A stretch of 64,000 bases of DNA from NCBI RefSeq assembly GCF_003606385.1, contig NZ_CP032514.1, positions 992,001 to 1,056,000 on the forward strand, given 5' to 3'. Source of the stretch: Actinomyces lilanjuaniae. GTDB taxonomy: Bacteria; Actinomycetota; Actinomycetes; Actinomycetales; Actinomycetaceae. The notes beneath the pieces were generated by a model. That model had not been told where the DNA came from. It searched no databases and worked only from the letters and a program-made list of their open reading frames with translations. A program made the position numbers and the translations under genes. Positions 1 to 8,507 of this stretch are shown in pieces. How positions within the stretch are numbered: position 1 is the first letter of the stretch; the number at the start of each line of letters is the position of its first letter.

Positions 1-1
1 G

Positions 2-109
2 GACGGCAGCGTCGAGGAGCTGGCGGCTGCCGACCTGCTGGGCCTGGACCAGATCGCAGCAGCCCTGTCCCTTGGCGACGGGGAGCCTGGCGGCGGGCAG
101 GCTGGCTGA
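2..109 (+). CDS. 3' end of an unidentified gene (partial)
   Basis: The only open frame reaching the window edge on the plus strand encodes the last 35 residues of a protein, ending in TGA at 107-109. The visible part is acidic and alanine/leucine-rich (it contains LDQIAAALSLGDGE) and ends in a glycine-rich tail. No domain can be recognised from so short a piece. A strong inverted repeat starts at the stop codon, which fits a true gene end. The product cannot be named. Confidence 0.5.
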   Translation, partial: DGSVEELAAADLLGLDQIAAALSLGDGEPGGGQAG

Positions 110-145
110 GCGCCGCGCGGGCTGGCAACCAGCTGGGCGGCGCTC
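108..145 (+). terminator. Intrinsic-terminator-like hairpin
   Basis: GAGCGCCGC (108-116) pairs exactly with GCGGCGCTC (137-145). A second stem, GCTGG/CCAGC, lies inside it around a CAA loop. It begins at the stop codon of the upstream partial gene. There is no U-tract, as is usual in very G+C-rich actinobacteria. Confidence 0.6.
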
Positions 146-229
146 AGGCTGGCTGCAGGATGGGGCGACCCTGGCTCCAGCCAGCGTACTGAGCCAGGCC
201 CCGGCACCTGTGCCAGCCCCAGCCGTAGC

Positions 230-876
230 TTAGCTACCTGCCCGCGGGTGGGCTGACTCCTCCAGGAAGGCGACGAGCTTGTCGAAGGGCACAGGCTTGC
301 GCCGTGTCAGGCTGATATTGCGCCCCTCGCGGGAGAACAGAGGGGGCTGGGTGCTCAGCGCCTGGTTCAGGCGCAACGCACCGATCTCCTGCTCCCACCC
401 TCGCCACCGCCAGGAGGCGTAGAAGCTCTCGCTACCGCCGTCGATGGCCCAGCGCACGAAGGCACCGTGACTCATACCTGTACCCCTCCAGTGCAGCGTG
501 TCCGGGCCGAAGTAGCAGACTTGGCCGTGACCGACCCCCAGACCTCCGGCGTCGATGGCGAAGCGCCCGCCAAAGGCGTCGTGACCCACGACCAGGACAC
601 CTCTGCGGGACCTGCTGGCGGTCAGGACGTCTGGCAGCGACCCGCTGCCAGCGGCGAGGATCCGTAGACGGCCGTGGTCGACCAGGATTCCGCCGCAGTG
701 GTGGAGGAGCGCCCCCAGCGTGGAGCTCTCGGTCAGGCCCAGACGGGCTGCGATGTCACGACCCCGCTTCGTGGTGGAGGGGAGGATGGCCAGATGGGCA
801 GGGCTGGCGTCCACGGCACTGGTGATGTCCTCCCAGACCGAGCTCCCCCGACAGGCACGTCGCTGCCCCTGCTCAT
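230..876 (-). CDS. DUF2625 family protein (frame broken near the N-terminus)
   Basis: The protein matches the DUF2625 family, whose function is unknown. Family hallmarks are visible: GGRFAIDAGG, YFGPDTLHWRGTG, a WRWRGWEQE segment and a SLTRRKPVPF tail. The open frame from GTG 814 lacks the family N-terminus, yet family-like codons (SSVWEDI) continue upstream of 814 with no start codon before a stop. An ATG at 876 lies in another frame. Adding one C to the CCCCC run at 845-849 joins that ATG to the main frame and gives a protein of about 215 residues. I infer one missing base. The gene is isolated, convergent with the upstream partial gene, and shows no operon partner. Confidence 0.75.
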
Positions 877-1012
877 GACCGTCCTGCGTGTGCTGTGCTC
901 TTCACTGACATAGTCACAACCATAGGTACTGACCTTATTCGTTCGTCACTGGCTCATCAGGCGGTTGGAACCGCCTTCTCTCACGGCATAGGGGAGTGTG
1001 CGGACCGGCTCT

Positions 1013-2206
1013 CTAGTCCTTCTGCGAGTCCACGGGGACCATGGTGACTGGGCTGGTGGAGGCATCCGGGTCGGCGCCTTGCCTCTCTCCCGGCACCGGG
1101 GCCAGCCGGGGGGTCGTCGGCTCGACAAGCGGCTCGTCCCCAACCTGGGCGGCCAGGTCCCTGAGCATATCCACCGCGTCTGCCACCACGGAAGGGTCCC
1201 CGACACGTGTTCCGTGCAGCAGCCACCGGGCCAGGCTCAGCTCGCTGACGAGTTCGGCCCTGTCACGCAGGTGCTTGTCAACGCCCTCGCTGCGGGCCAC
1301 GTCGTAGGCGTCCTCGATGGAGCTCAGGCAGTCTACCGGGACCGTGGAGTAGACCCAGGCCATGTCCTCCGCCGGGTCTCCCACGTGCGCCTGGGTCCAC
1401 CCCCGCAGCCCGACGACGCTGCCCCCCGCAGCCAGGATGTTCTCCTCCGCCAGGTCCCCGTGGACGACCGTGGGACGGAACCGCCACAACGCTGTCTCCT
1501 CCAGCGCCTCCTCCCACCTGCTTAGGAGTGCCGGAGGCACCTTGCCCGTGGCAGCCGCGTCGTCCAGGACAGCCAGCCAACGCTCCCGCACCTCCTCTGC
1601 GTCGTAGACGGGCATGCCGGACTCCGACACCACCGAGGTCGGGATCTCGTGCAGCTCGCCCAGGGCCTTGCCCAGGCCTGCTGATAGCCCTGGCCCGGGA
1701 CGTAGGGAGGGAATCTGGACGGGGCGGCCCTCAATGTGGGAGCGGACCTGCACGTGCGCCTCGTCGCTGCGCAGCGACCCGGCTGCGCGTGAGACGTCGA
1801 AGGACACCAGACCGGAGTCTGCCACCTTTCCGACGCGGCGCAGGATCTCCGCCTCTGCCTCCAAAGCCGCTCCGGCGGCGGCGTCAAGTGCCTCCATGAC
1901 CTCCCAGTGGCGGCCCCTGGTATCGATGACGCCCACTACCTGAAGCACGGAGGTACGGGTCTGGGGCAGGGCCAGGCGTGCAGGATGAAGGCTCGGGACC
2001 GCCACGGTGGCCAAGGCCGCCAGCGCCAGTGCCGAGCGGGGGGCGGCAGGACGTGCCCGGGCGGGGGAGAGGCGGGGAGTCGTGGGTCCTGGCGCCCCCC
2101 GTGGTCTTCCTGACGCTCTTGATGTTTCCAGTGGTGACAGTGTTTCCAGGCTTGTTTCCAGGGTTGCTAGTGCTCTTGGTGCTTTCGGTGCTCGCAGTGG
2201 CCTCAC
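1013..2206 (-). CDS. Aminoglycoside/macrolide-type phosphotransferase family protein
   Basis: This is a protein-kinase-like phosphotransferase of the APH family. The Brenner-type catalytic motif is visible as VVHGDLAEENIL, where D is the catalytic base and N the metal ligand. The usual DFG-equivalent position reads GLRGWTQAHVGDP, which is unusual. LGKALGELHEIP matches the helix that carries LH in this family. The substrate is unknown; actinobacterial relatives are often annotated as resistance enzymes without proof. The first 65 or so residues from GTG 2206 look unlike protein. An ATG at 2267 opens a more protein-like Ser/Thr/Pro-rich start (MPEPPQSPDAPEDAAP) in another frame, so the true N-terminus may involve a further indel in the G/C runs at 2030-2110. 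The 3' end is clear. Confidence 0.7.
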   Translation of the reverse strand: MRPLRAPKAPRALATLETSLETLSPLETSRASGRPRGAPGPTTPRLSPARARPAAPRSALALAALATVAVPSLHPARLALPQTRTSVLQVVGVIDTRGRHWEVMEALDAAAGAALEAEAEILRRVGKVADSGLVSFDVSRAAGSLRSDEAHVQVRSHIEGRPVQIPSLRPGPGLSAGLGKALGELHEIPTSVVSESGMPVYDAEEVRERWLAVLDDAAATGKVPPALLSRWEEALEETALWRFRPTVVHGDLAEENILAAGGSVVGLRGWTQAHVGDPAEDMAWVYSTVPVDCLSSIEDAYDVARSEGVDKHLRDRAELVSELSLARWLLHGTRVGDPSVVADAVDMLRDLAAQVGDEPLVEPTTPRLAPVPGERQGADPDASTSPVTMVPVDSQKD

Positions 2207-2348
2207 CGGACCCGGGGACGGGTGCGGCGTCCTCTGGGGCGTCTGGTGACTGCGGAGGCTCAGGCATGCCCCAACCGTAGGCGACAGCCCGCGTACTCAC
2301 GGCCCGCCGCGCCCGTGCGCCACCGGCTGGGGCAGGAAGAGCCGTGTG

Positions 2349-2963
2349 TCAGTGCGGACGGCGGTGCGAGCCGACCACGTGGTCGTTGACGATGCCTATC
2401 GCCTGCATGAGGGCATAGACGGTGGTAGGGCCGACAAACCGGAACCCGCGGCGGCGCAGCTCCTTGGCGCAGGCCTCCGACTCCGGCGAGGTGCTCGGGA
2501 CCTCTTCGCCGCTGAGCGGTCGGTGAGGCTGGGACGGACGGTAGGACCACACCAGGGCGCTCAGGCCGCCCTCGGTGCGCAGCTCCAGCACCGCTGCCGC
2601 GTTGGAGACCACGGCCTCGATCTTGCGACGGTTGCGCACGATACCCGGGTCGGCCGCCAGACGATCGACATCTGAGCTGTCAAAAGCAGCCACTTTCTCC
2701 GGGTCAAAGTTGTGGAACACCTCCCGGAAGTGCGGTCGCTTGCGCAGGATGACCACCCAGCTCAGCCCCGCCTGGAACCCCTCCAGGCTCAGGCGCTCAA
2801 ACACTCCCGACTCGTCGTGGACCTCATTGCCCCACTCGTGGTCGTAGTAGTCCTGCTCCAGCTGGCTGGCTGCCGCCCACGTGGGCCGGACCAGGCCGTC
2901 GGCCCCGACCACCAGGCCGCCGGGCAGCGAGACCCTGCCCTCGTTGCCATCGTGCGCACTCAC
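2349..2963 (-). CDS. tag: DNA-3-methyladenine glycosylase I
   Basis: This base-excision repair enzyme removes 3-methyladenine from alkylated DNA. The sequence carries the Tag family signatures: YYDHEWGNEVHDE near residue 40, the LSLEGFQAGLSW segment, a RNRRKIEAVVSNA helix, and a C-terminal GFRFVGPTTVYALMQAIG followed by a His-rich end (the zinc-binding region of the family). Its 204 residues match the usual length of about 190-200. The start is GTG at 2963. It stands alone, upstream of the phosphotransferase gene on the same strand. Confidence 0.93.
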   Translation of the reverse strand: MSAHDGNEGRVSLPGGLVVGADGLVRPTWAAASQLEQDYYDHEWGNEVHDESGVFERLSLEGFQAGLSWVVILRKRPHFREVFHNFDPEKVAAFDSSDVDRLAADPGIVRNRRKIEAVVSNAAAVLELRTEGGLSALVWSYRPSQPHRPLSGEEVPSTSPESEACAKELRRRGFRFVGPTTVYALMQAIGIVNDHVVGSHRRPH

Positions 2964-3436
2964 GCCGGGAAGTCTATACAGAACTGGCCCGGAGCCGCCC
3001 GCTCCGGCCTCGTCGAGCCTGTGCGCACCCGCCGTGCACCGCCTGCGCCCGCCCGAGCGGCAGGGAGGGGGCGAGGAGCGTGGCGCGCGCCGAGTGCCGT
3101 CGCGTGCTCACCCGGGTGGGGGCTCCGGGTCGCCCGGAGCCGGCTCTGTGCCCGCCTCCTGCTCCTGCCGGGCGTGCCCACGGATCAGTGCATGGTGGGA
3201 CAATTATTTTCCACAAGCCGGGATAAAGAGTGGTGCCCTGGGTGCTGATGATCTATTGTCTGCTGGTGACGGCGACGCCGTGCCCGTACTGGCTGTGCTG
3301 GCTGCGCTGCAAGCGCTGTGCCGGGGTGGGCTGCGTGACCCGTCGCCGGGGCGGCCTGCCCGGCCCGCTGTCCCCGGACAGACCAGGCTCGGGCACGGGC
3401 TCGGGCACAAGCCTGGACAGAGAGGCTGAGACACCC
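2964..3436. other. Gap between tag and tadA, no gene recognised
   Basis: This 470-bp stretch is divergent spacer. Most of it is G/C-rich with no coding signal I trust. A short AT-richer patch at about 3200-3260, containing GGGACAATTATTTTCC, is the likeliest place for promoters but gives no clean -35/-10 pair. The tadA frame stays open upstream to 3230, but that extension encodes a Cys/Trp-rich stretch unlike any TadA N-terminus. Confidence 0.4.
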
Positions 3437-4690
3437 ATGGACGCTGCTGACCTCCTGCTGACCGAGATCCGCGAGCTCGTCCGCACCCGCGGCGTCGACC
3501 CGGCCAGGGATACCGCGAGGCTGGACGGCCTCGTGTCCGAGGCCTGCGCCGACTACCTGCGCCGGGCCGACGCAGGTCTTGTCCCGCCCCTGGTCGACCC
3601 GGATGCGGCCCGGGCGCGTGCCGTGGACCGCCTGGCTGGGCTGGGGCCGCTCCAGGGCTACCTTGACGACGACTCCGTGGAGGAGATCTGGGTCAACGCC
3701 CCGGGGCGGGTGTTCGTGGCCCGCTCGGGCAGGCCGGAGCTGACCACGACGATCCTGGACGGCGAGGAGCTCCACGTCCTGGTGGAGCGGATGCTGCGCC
3801 CTTCGGGGCGCCGCCTGGACCTGTCGGCCCCTTTCGTGGACTCCCAGCTGCCCGGGGGAGAGCGCCTCCACGTCGTCATCCCCCCGATCACCTCCCGGCA
3901 CTGGGCCGTCAACATCCGTAAGCACGGGGCCAGGGTGTGGCGGGTCTCGGACCTGGTCCGGCTAGGGTCCCTGACCAACCAGGCGGCCGCCTTCCTCGAC
4001 GCCTCCGTCCGGGCCGGGCTCAACATCCTGGTCTCCGGAGCCACCCAGGCCGGCAAGACCACCATGGTACGGGCGCTGGCTGGTGCGATCCCGGCAGGGC
4101 AGCGGGTCATCACCTGTGAGGAGGTCTTCGAGCTGGCCCTGGGCAACAGGGACTGTGTGGCCATGCAGACCCGGCCCGCCAGCCTGGAGGGGACGGGGGA
4201 GATCACCCTGCGCCGCCTGGTCAAGGAGGCACTGCGCATGCGTCCCGACCGGCTGCTGGTCGGCGAGGTCCGCGAGGCGGAGGCCCTGGACCTGCTCATC
4301 GCCATGAACTCCGGGCTTCCCTCCATGTGCACGATCCACGCCAACTCGGCCCGTGAGGCGGTCGTCAAGCTGTGCACACTGCCCCTGCTGGCCGGGGACA
4401 ACGTCTCCAGCGGCTTCGTGCTGCCTACGGTGGCCTCCGCCGTGGACCTGGTGGTGCACCTGGACCTGGACACCCGAGGGCGGCGCACGGTGCGGGAGGT
4501 GGCTGGCCTGTCCGGACGGGTGGAGAACGGCGTCGTCGAGCTGTCCGACATCTATCACCGTGACGCCCAGGGAGTCCTGGTGCGAGGGCCGGGGGCGCCC
4601 GCCAACCAGCAGCGCTACGCCCGGGAGGGGATCGACCTCTCCTCTCTCCTGGCTCCTGGGGTCCCCTCCGTGACGGGGGCACGGTCCTGA
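3437..4690 (+). CDS. tadA: TadA/CpaF-type secretion ATPase of the tad pilus
   Basis: This cytoplasmic hexameric ATPase powers assembly of Flp-type pili. The Walker A loop GATQAGKTT lies at about residues 201-209. An Asp box region (CEEVFELAL), a Walker B-type segment (RPDRLLVGEVREAEA) and a His box (SMCTIHANSA) follow in the order expected for GspE/CpaF ATPases. I chose ATG 3437, which gives 417 residues, the usual TadA size, and follows a weak GAGAGG ribosome site. The stop overlaps the start of tadB by one base (TGATG), so the two are translationally coupled. Confidence 0.93.
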   Translation: MDAADLLLTEIRELVRTRGVDPARDTARLDGLVSEACADYLRRADAGLVPPLVDPDAARARAVDRLAGLGPLQGYLDDDSVEEIWVNAPGRVFVARSGRPELTTTILDGEELHVLVERMLRPSGRRLDLSAPFVDSQLPGGERLHVVIPPITSRHWAVNIRKHGARVWRVSDLVRLGSLTNQAAAFLDASVRAGLNILVSGATQAGKTTMVRALAGAIPAGQRVITCEEVFELALGNRDCVAMQTRPASLEGTGEITLRRLVKEALRMRPDRLLVGEVREAEALDLLIAMNSGLPSMCTIHANSAREAVVKLCTLPLLAGDNVSSGFVLPTVASAVDLVVHLDLDTRGRRTVREVAGLSGRVENGVVELSDIYHRDAQGVLVRGPGAPANQQRYAREGIDLSSLLAPGVPSVTGARS

Positions 4691-5541
4691 TGGGGGCGGT
4701 CGCGGGACTCATGGCGGGCGTGGGCGTGGTGCTGGTGTGGCTGTCCTGCACCTCCGAGGTCCCCCGGTGGCGCTCACGACGGTCCCAGCACCTGGCGGAC
4801 CTGCTGGTCCAGGCGGGTGCGGGGCGCACCAGCCCCGCCACCTTCCTGGTCGGCAGCCTGGTCCTGGGCGCCACCGTCGGCCTGGCATTCCTGGGGGCCT
4901 CCCGGGCCTGGCCGGTCGCGGTGGCCTTCGCGGTCATCAGCTCGGCCGCGCCGACGGTGCTGGTCTCCGCGCGTGCCCGCTCCCGGAGGGCCAGGCTGCG
5001 CGAGACCTGGCCGGAGGCGGTGGACACCCTCGTGTCCGCGGTGGGGGCGGGCATGAGCCTGCCCGAGGCACTGGCCAACCTGGGGCAGCGAGGCCCTGAG
5101 GCGGTGCGGCCCCAGTTCCAGGCTTTTGCCGCCGACTACGCGGCTACGGCCCGCTTCACCCACTGCCTGGACCTGCTCAAGGCCCGCTTTGCCGACCCGG
5201 TGGCGGACCGGATTGTGGAGGCCCTGCGTCTGGCCCACGAGGTGGGTGGAACGGACCTGGGGGCGCTCCTGCGCTCGCTGTCGCGCATGCTGCGTGAGGA
5301 CATGCGCACCCGTGGTGAGCTGGAGGCCCGTCAGTCGTGGACCGTCAACGGTGCCCGGGTCGCCGTGGCAGCCCCGTGGCTTGTCCTGGCCCTGCTGTCG
5401 ACCCGGACCCAGGCAGCGGCGGCCTACGCCACCTCGGCTGGGGCGATGGTGCTCCTGGTCGGGGGGCTGGTGTCGGTCCTGGCCTATCGGCTCATGCTGA
5501 GGCTGGGACGCCTGCCGGAGGAGGAGAGGACACTGCGATGA
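4690..5541 (+). CDS. tadB: TadB-like type II/IV secretion inner-membrane protein
   Basis: The 283-residue protein is the first of two GspF-family membrane platform proteins in the tad cluster. Hydrophobic segments lie at the N-terminus (about 5-20 and 55-85) and C-terminus (about 225-270). The central T2SSF domain contains ETWPEAVDTLVSAVGAGMSLPEAL and a following GTDLGALLRSLS region, typical of the family. It should anchor TadA at the membrane and pair with TadC. Its end overlaps the tadC start by four bases (ATGA), as expected for an operon. Confidence 0.88.
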   Translation: MGAVAGLMAGVGVVLVWLSCTSEVPRWRSRRSQHLADLLVQAGAGRTSPATFLVGSLVLGATVGLAFLGASRAWPVAVAFAVISSAAPTVLVSARARSRRARLRETWPEAVDTLVSAVGAGMSLPEALANLGQRGPEAVRPQFQAFAADYAATARFTHCLDLLKARFADPVADRIVEALRLAHEVGGTDLGALLRSLSRMLREDMRTRGELEARQSWTVNGARVAVAAPWLVLALLSTRTQAAAAYATSAGAMVLLVGGLVSVLAYRLMLRLGRLPEEERTLR

Positions 5542-6473
5542 GCCACCTTCTGCTTGGGTGCGTGTCCGGGGCGCTGGCTGGCGCAGGCGCCCTGTACGTC
5601 CTGAGCGCCTGCGGGCGCAGGACCCCCACCCTCATGGCGAGGCTGGAGCCCTACGTGCACCAGCGGCCAGCGACCTCAGGACTGCTGCGTCCCGCTGCCT
5701 ACCACGACGGCCGGGGCCAGACGGTCAGCGCCGTCCTGCTGGGCCGACTCGTCGGTCTCAGCGGCGTGATGGAGTCACTGGGGTCCTCCTCGGCCTCGGT
5801 GCGCGCGCGCCTTGCTCGCAGCGGCTCCACCCTCACTGTGGAGCAGCTGCGCCTCCAGCAACTGGTGTGGGCGTGTGCCGGGCTCGTCGCCACGGTAGGG
5901 GCGGGTGTCCTCCTGGCCCTGACCCGTCCGGTCAGCGTCCCCGCGCTCCTGGTGCTGGCCCTCCTGGCCTGCGTGGGCGGGGCCGCTGCGCGCGACTGGT
6001 GGTTGTCTCAGGCGGTGGAGCGCAGACGTCGTCGTATCGAGGCCCAGCTGCCCGACGTCGTCGAGCTGCTGGCCCTGGCTGTCGGTGCAGGCCAGGGACC
6101 TGTCTCCGCGATCGAGCGCGTGGTGGCCCTGGGGGAGGGGGACCTGGTCGAGGAGCTGGCTGACACCTTGTCGGACGTGCGCTCCGGGACTGTGGTGACC
6201 ACGGCGCTGGAACGTCTGGAGGCGCGCGTTGGTTCGCTGCACGTCACCCGCTTGTGCGAGGCGGTCGCTGTCGCCCTGGAGCGGGGCACGCCTCTGGCAC
6301 AGGTGCTGCGCTCCCAGGCCACGGACGTGCGTGAGGCGGCTCGGCGCAACCTGATGGAGGAGGGCGGCAAGCGGGAGATCGCCCAGATGGTTCCCGTGGT
6401 CTTCCTGGTCCTGCCGGTCACCGTCGCCTTCGCCCTGTTCCCCGGGGTGGCTGTCTTGAGGCTGGGCCTGTGA
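5538..6473 (+). CDS. tadC: TadC-like type II/IV secretion inner-membrane protein
   Basis: This second GspF-type platform protein is 311 residues from ATG 5538. It has an N-terminal hydrophobic segment (SHLLLGCVSGALAGAGALYV), two central membrane spans (about 115-155), a T2SSF domain with QLPDVVELLALAVGAGQGPVSAI, and a C-terminal span (VPVVFLVLPVTVAFALF). The motif NLMEEGGKREIAQMVPVVFL near the end is characteristic of TadC. It forms an operon with tadA and tadB and is followed by a 172-bp gap with tandem repeats before the pilin gene. Confidence 0.88.
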   Translation: MSHLLLGCVSGALAGAGALYVLSACGRRTPTLMARLEPYVHQRPATSGLLRPAAYHDGRGQTVSAVLLGRLVGLSGVMESLGSSSASVRARLARSGSTLTVEQLRLQQLVWACAGLVATVGAGVLLALTRPVSVPALLVLALLACVGGAAARDWWLSQAVERRRRRIEAQLPDVVELLALAVGAGQGPVSAIERVVALGEGDLVEELADTLSDVRSGTVVTTALERLEARVGSLHVTRLCEAVAVALERGTPLAQVLRSQATDVREAARRNLMEEGGKREIAQMVPVVFLVLPVTVAFALFPGVAVLRLGL

Positions 6474-6572
6474 GGCGCCGCCACCGGCGCGAAGGGCGCC
6501 CAGGATGCCCACTGCCCCGCCGGTACCCGTCCCCGTCTCTGTTGCTCCCTGTGCATCCCCGTTTCTTCTCTG

Positions 6573-6623
6573 TTCCTCACTTTTCCTTGTTCCTCGCTTT
6601 TCCTTGTTCCTCACTGTCCCTGA
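6573..6623 (+). repeat. 17-bp pyrimidine-rich tandem repeat, three copies
   Basis: TTCCTCACTTTTCCTTG (6573-6589) is repeated as TTCCTCGCTTTTCCTTG (6590-6606) and more loosely at 6607-6623. The surrounding coding strand from about 6530 to 6625 is almost pure C and T. It ends 9 bp before the AGAGGAG ribosome site of the pilin gene. It could influence transcription or translation of the pilin relative to tadABC, but no function is shown. Confidence 0.75.
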
Positions 6624-6645
6624 TCCTTGCGAGAGAGGAGCTCGT

Positions 6646-6855
6646 ATGAGCAGCATCGTCCGTCTCCTGGCCAGGCGCCTTCTGATGAGAGGCCACGACC
6701 CGGGTCCCTGCGGCCCGGAGCGGGGCGACGTTCCCGGCTGGGTGCTGGTCACCCTCATGACTGCGGGGCTTGTCGTCGCGCTGTGGGCCGTGGCAGGACC
6801 GACCCTGACCCAGGTCTTTGTCGACGCGATCGGGCGGGTCACCGGTGCGGTCTGA
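6646..6855 (+). CDS. Flp-like small pilin / DUF4244 family protein
   Basis: The 69-residue protein sits where tad clusters encode the major pilin. It starts at ATG 6646 after a clear GAGAGGAG site. A short charged N-terminus ends in RGDVPGWVLVTLMTAGL, resembling the cleavage and hydrophobic-helix region of small actinobacterial Flp/DUF4244 proteins. A single hydrophobic helix follows and the protein ends in QVFVDAIGRVTGAV. It is probably processed by a prepilin peptidase that is not encoded in this window. The name rests on position, size and the helix rather than a precise motif match. Confidence 0.75.
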   Translation: MSSIVRLLARRLLMRGHDPGPCGPERGDVPGWVLVTLMTAGLVVALWAVAGPTLTQVFVDAIGRVTGAV

Positions 6856-7318
6856 GCCGTGTCGCTGCCTCCCGGCGTCTGCACGCTGTAGCGGCCCTCG
6901 ACGGTGGGTCGGCTGCTGGCGGCCGGGCGAGAGCGGCTCGGCAGTGACCGACTTCGTCATGGTGGGCGCGCTCGTCCTGGCGGTGGCGGCCTCGTTGCTC
7001 CAGCTGGCCCTGGGGCTGCACGTGCGTAACGTTCTCACTGACGCCGCCGGGGAGGGAGCGCGGCGAGCGGCCCTGGTCGGCGGCACGCGGCAGGAGGCGG
7101 AGCAGCGGGTACGCAGCCTGGTGGACTCCGCCCTGGCGGAGGGCTACGTCCAGGAGGTCGCCATGACCCGTCACCAGGTCGATGACCTCGTGGTCGTGGA
7201 GGTGAGGGTGACGGCACCCCTGCCGCTCCTCGGCCTCGTGGGACCGGGAGGGGTGGTGGGCGTGACCGGGCACGCTGTTGACGAAGCCTCCCTCGTGGGA
7301 GCTGAGGAGCAGAGGTGA
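6845..7318 (+). CDS. tadE: TadE-like pilus assembly protein
   Basis: This minor pseudopilin has the TadE pattern: a basic leader, then GESGSAVTDFVMV leading into a long hydrophobic helix, then LTDAAGEGARRAAL, the typical Asp-Ala-Ala-x-x-Gly-Ala segment after the helix. The start is uncertain. I give GTG 6845, which overlaps the pilin gene end by 11 bases; TTG 6818 is possible. The end overlaps the next gene by four bases (GTGA). It is exported with the pilus and probably modifies its assembly. Confidence 0.8.
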   Translation: MRSEPCRCLPASARCSGPRRWVGCWRPGESGSAVTDFVMVGALVLAVAASLLQLALGLHVRNVLTDAAGEGARRAALVGGTRQEAEQRVRSLVDSALAEGYVQEVAMTRHQVDDLVVVEVRVTAPLPLLGLVGPGGVVGVTGHAVDEASLVGAEEQR

Positions 7319-7866
7319 GCGCCCTGTACCCGTTGCGGCGCGCCGCAGGCTATCGGGGCGTCCCTGGAATCCGGGCCTCCTGCCTGTCGCAGTCCGTACA
7401 GCCTGGGCCACGGTCCGTGTCGCGGTGCGGGTCGCAGTCCCTGTCGCGGTCCCCAGCGGGGACGGCGGGGGAAGGCGGCAGCGCCTCGGTGGAGTTCATT
7501 GGCTGGACGGCGGTCATCGTGCTGCCGCTGGTCTACCTCCTGGTGGTGCTCGCCCAGGTGCAGGCGGCCTCCTTCGCCGTTGTCTCCGCCGCCGATGCGG
7601 CCAGCCGGGTCCTGGAGGTGGACGGCTCCTCGCAGGCGGTCGGCCGGGCGCGTGTCGCAGCCGGGCTGGCCCTGTCGGACCAGGGGATAGATGCCGACCC
7701 GGCTACGGCCCTGTCGCTGAGCTGCGTGTCCGACTGCTCTGAGCGGGTCGTGGTCACCGTGGAGGCCCGTGTGCCGCTGCCTGGCCTGGCGACGGTCGGC
7801 CTGGGCCGTGAGGCCGTGGCCGTGGAGGCCCGGCGCTCCGTCAGTCTTGCGGACCAGGAGGAGTAG
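7315..7866 (+). CDS. Second TadE-like pilus assembly protein
   Basis: The 183-residue protein has a long Ser/Arg-rich N-terminus, then GEGGSASVEFIGWTAVIVLPLVYLLVV written here only in part: GGSASVEFIGW is the TadE-type start of the hydrophobic helix. SAADAASRVLEV after the helix mirrors the TadE consensus. Four Cys residues lie in the C-terminal part, two of them in a CVSDC pair that could form a disulfide after export. It starts at GTG 7315, overlapping the previous stop. It is probably a pseudopilin partner of the upstream TadE. Confidence 0.8.
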   Translation: MSALYPLRRAAGYRGVPGIRASCLSQSVQPGPRSVSRCGSQSLSRSPAGTAGEGGSASVEFIGWTAVIVLPLVYLLVVLAQVQAASFAVVSAADAASRVLEVDGSSQAVGRARVAAGLALSDQGIDADPATALSLSCVSDCSERVVVTVEARVPLPGLATVGLGREAVAVEARRSVSLADQEE

Positions 7867-8507
7867 TGCGCCCGACCCAGCCATTGAGAGTGCTGTCGCT
7901 GCGCCCGCACCGCCCGAGGACACCGCCGTGGATGCTGCTGGGAGTGCTGCCAGGTGTGCTGCCAGGGGTGGTGTCGCGGCGCCTGCGCGACCAGGAGCAC
8001 GGGCAGGTCCTGGTCCTAGGGGTCGGGACCGTGGTGCTTGTCCTGGCGCTCCTGCTGGTCGGTACCTCAGCCACTGCTGTCTACCTCGACACCAAGACGC
8101 TGACCGCTCTGGCAGACTCCGCCGCTGCCGCCGGTGCCAGCGGTGTGGAGGAGACGTCCTACTACCAGGGTTACCGGGAAGGCAGCCAGAGGAGACACCG
8201 GGGCTCAGAAGATGAGGACGGCGAGGCATCCAGTGGCGCCGAGGGTAGCGCAGCGGCGGGGCAGGGGCCTGTCGTCATCACCACGGCGGGGGTGGAGGCT
8301 GCCGCCCGTGCTGACGTAGCGGCGCAGGCTGCGGTAGCCGGGCTGGACGGGGTGCAGGTTGTCACGGCTGAGGCGGTGGACGGCTCCCTGGCCGTGGTCA
8401 CACTGAGGGCACGCACCCGTCCGCTCCTCCCGCCCTGGGGAATTCTTCCCGAGGCGGGACTGACTATCACGGCCACGGGGTCCGCGCGGGTGACCACGCA
8501 GCCCTAG
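7866..8507 (+). CDS. TadG-like pilus assembly protein
   Basis: The 213-residue protein ends the tad operon. After an N-terminal basic region comes DQEHGQVLVLGVGTVVLVL, the start of a TadG-like helix with the G-Q-V-L pattern of PF13400 proteins. TKTLTALADSAAAAGA follows, matching the family's post-helix segment. The C-terminal part is Ala/Val/Gly-rich with an acidic Ser/Glu/Asp insert at about 115-130. It starts at GTG 7866 and overlaps the stop of the upstream gene by one base. A surface or periplasm-facing role in pilus anchoring is inferred from the family. Confidence 0.78.
   Translation: MRPTQPLRVLSLRPHRPRTPPWMLLGVLPGVLPGVVSRRLRDQEHGQVLVLGVGTVVLVLALLLVGTSATAVYLDTKTLTALADSAAAAGASGVEETSYYQGYREGSQRRHRGSEDEDGEASSGAEGSAAAGQGPVVITTAGVEAAARADVAAQAAVAGLDGVQVVTAEAVDGSLAVVTLRARTRPLLPPWGILPEAGLTITATGSARVTTQP

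Noticed and set aside
3230..3436. 69-residue N-terminal extension of TadA
   Set aside because: The extension is Cys/Trp-rich and unlike TadA; ATG 3437 gives the normal length.
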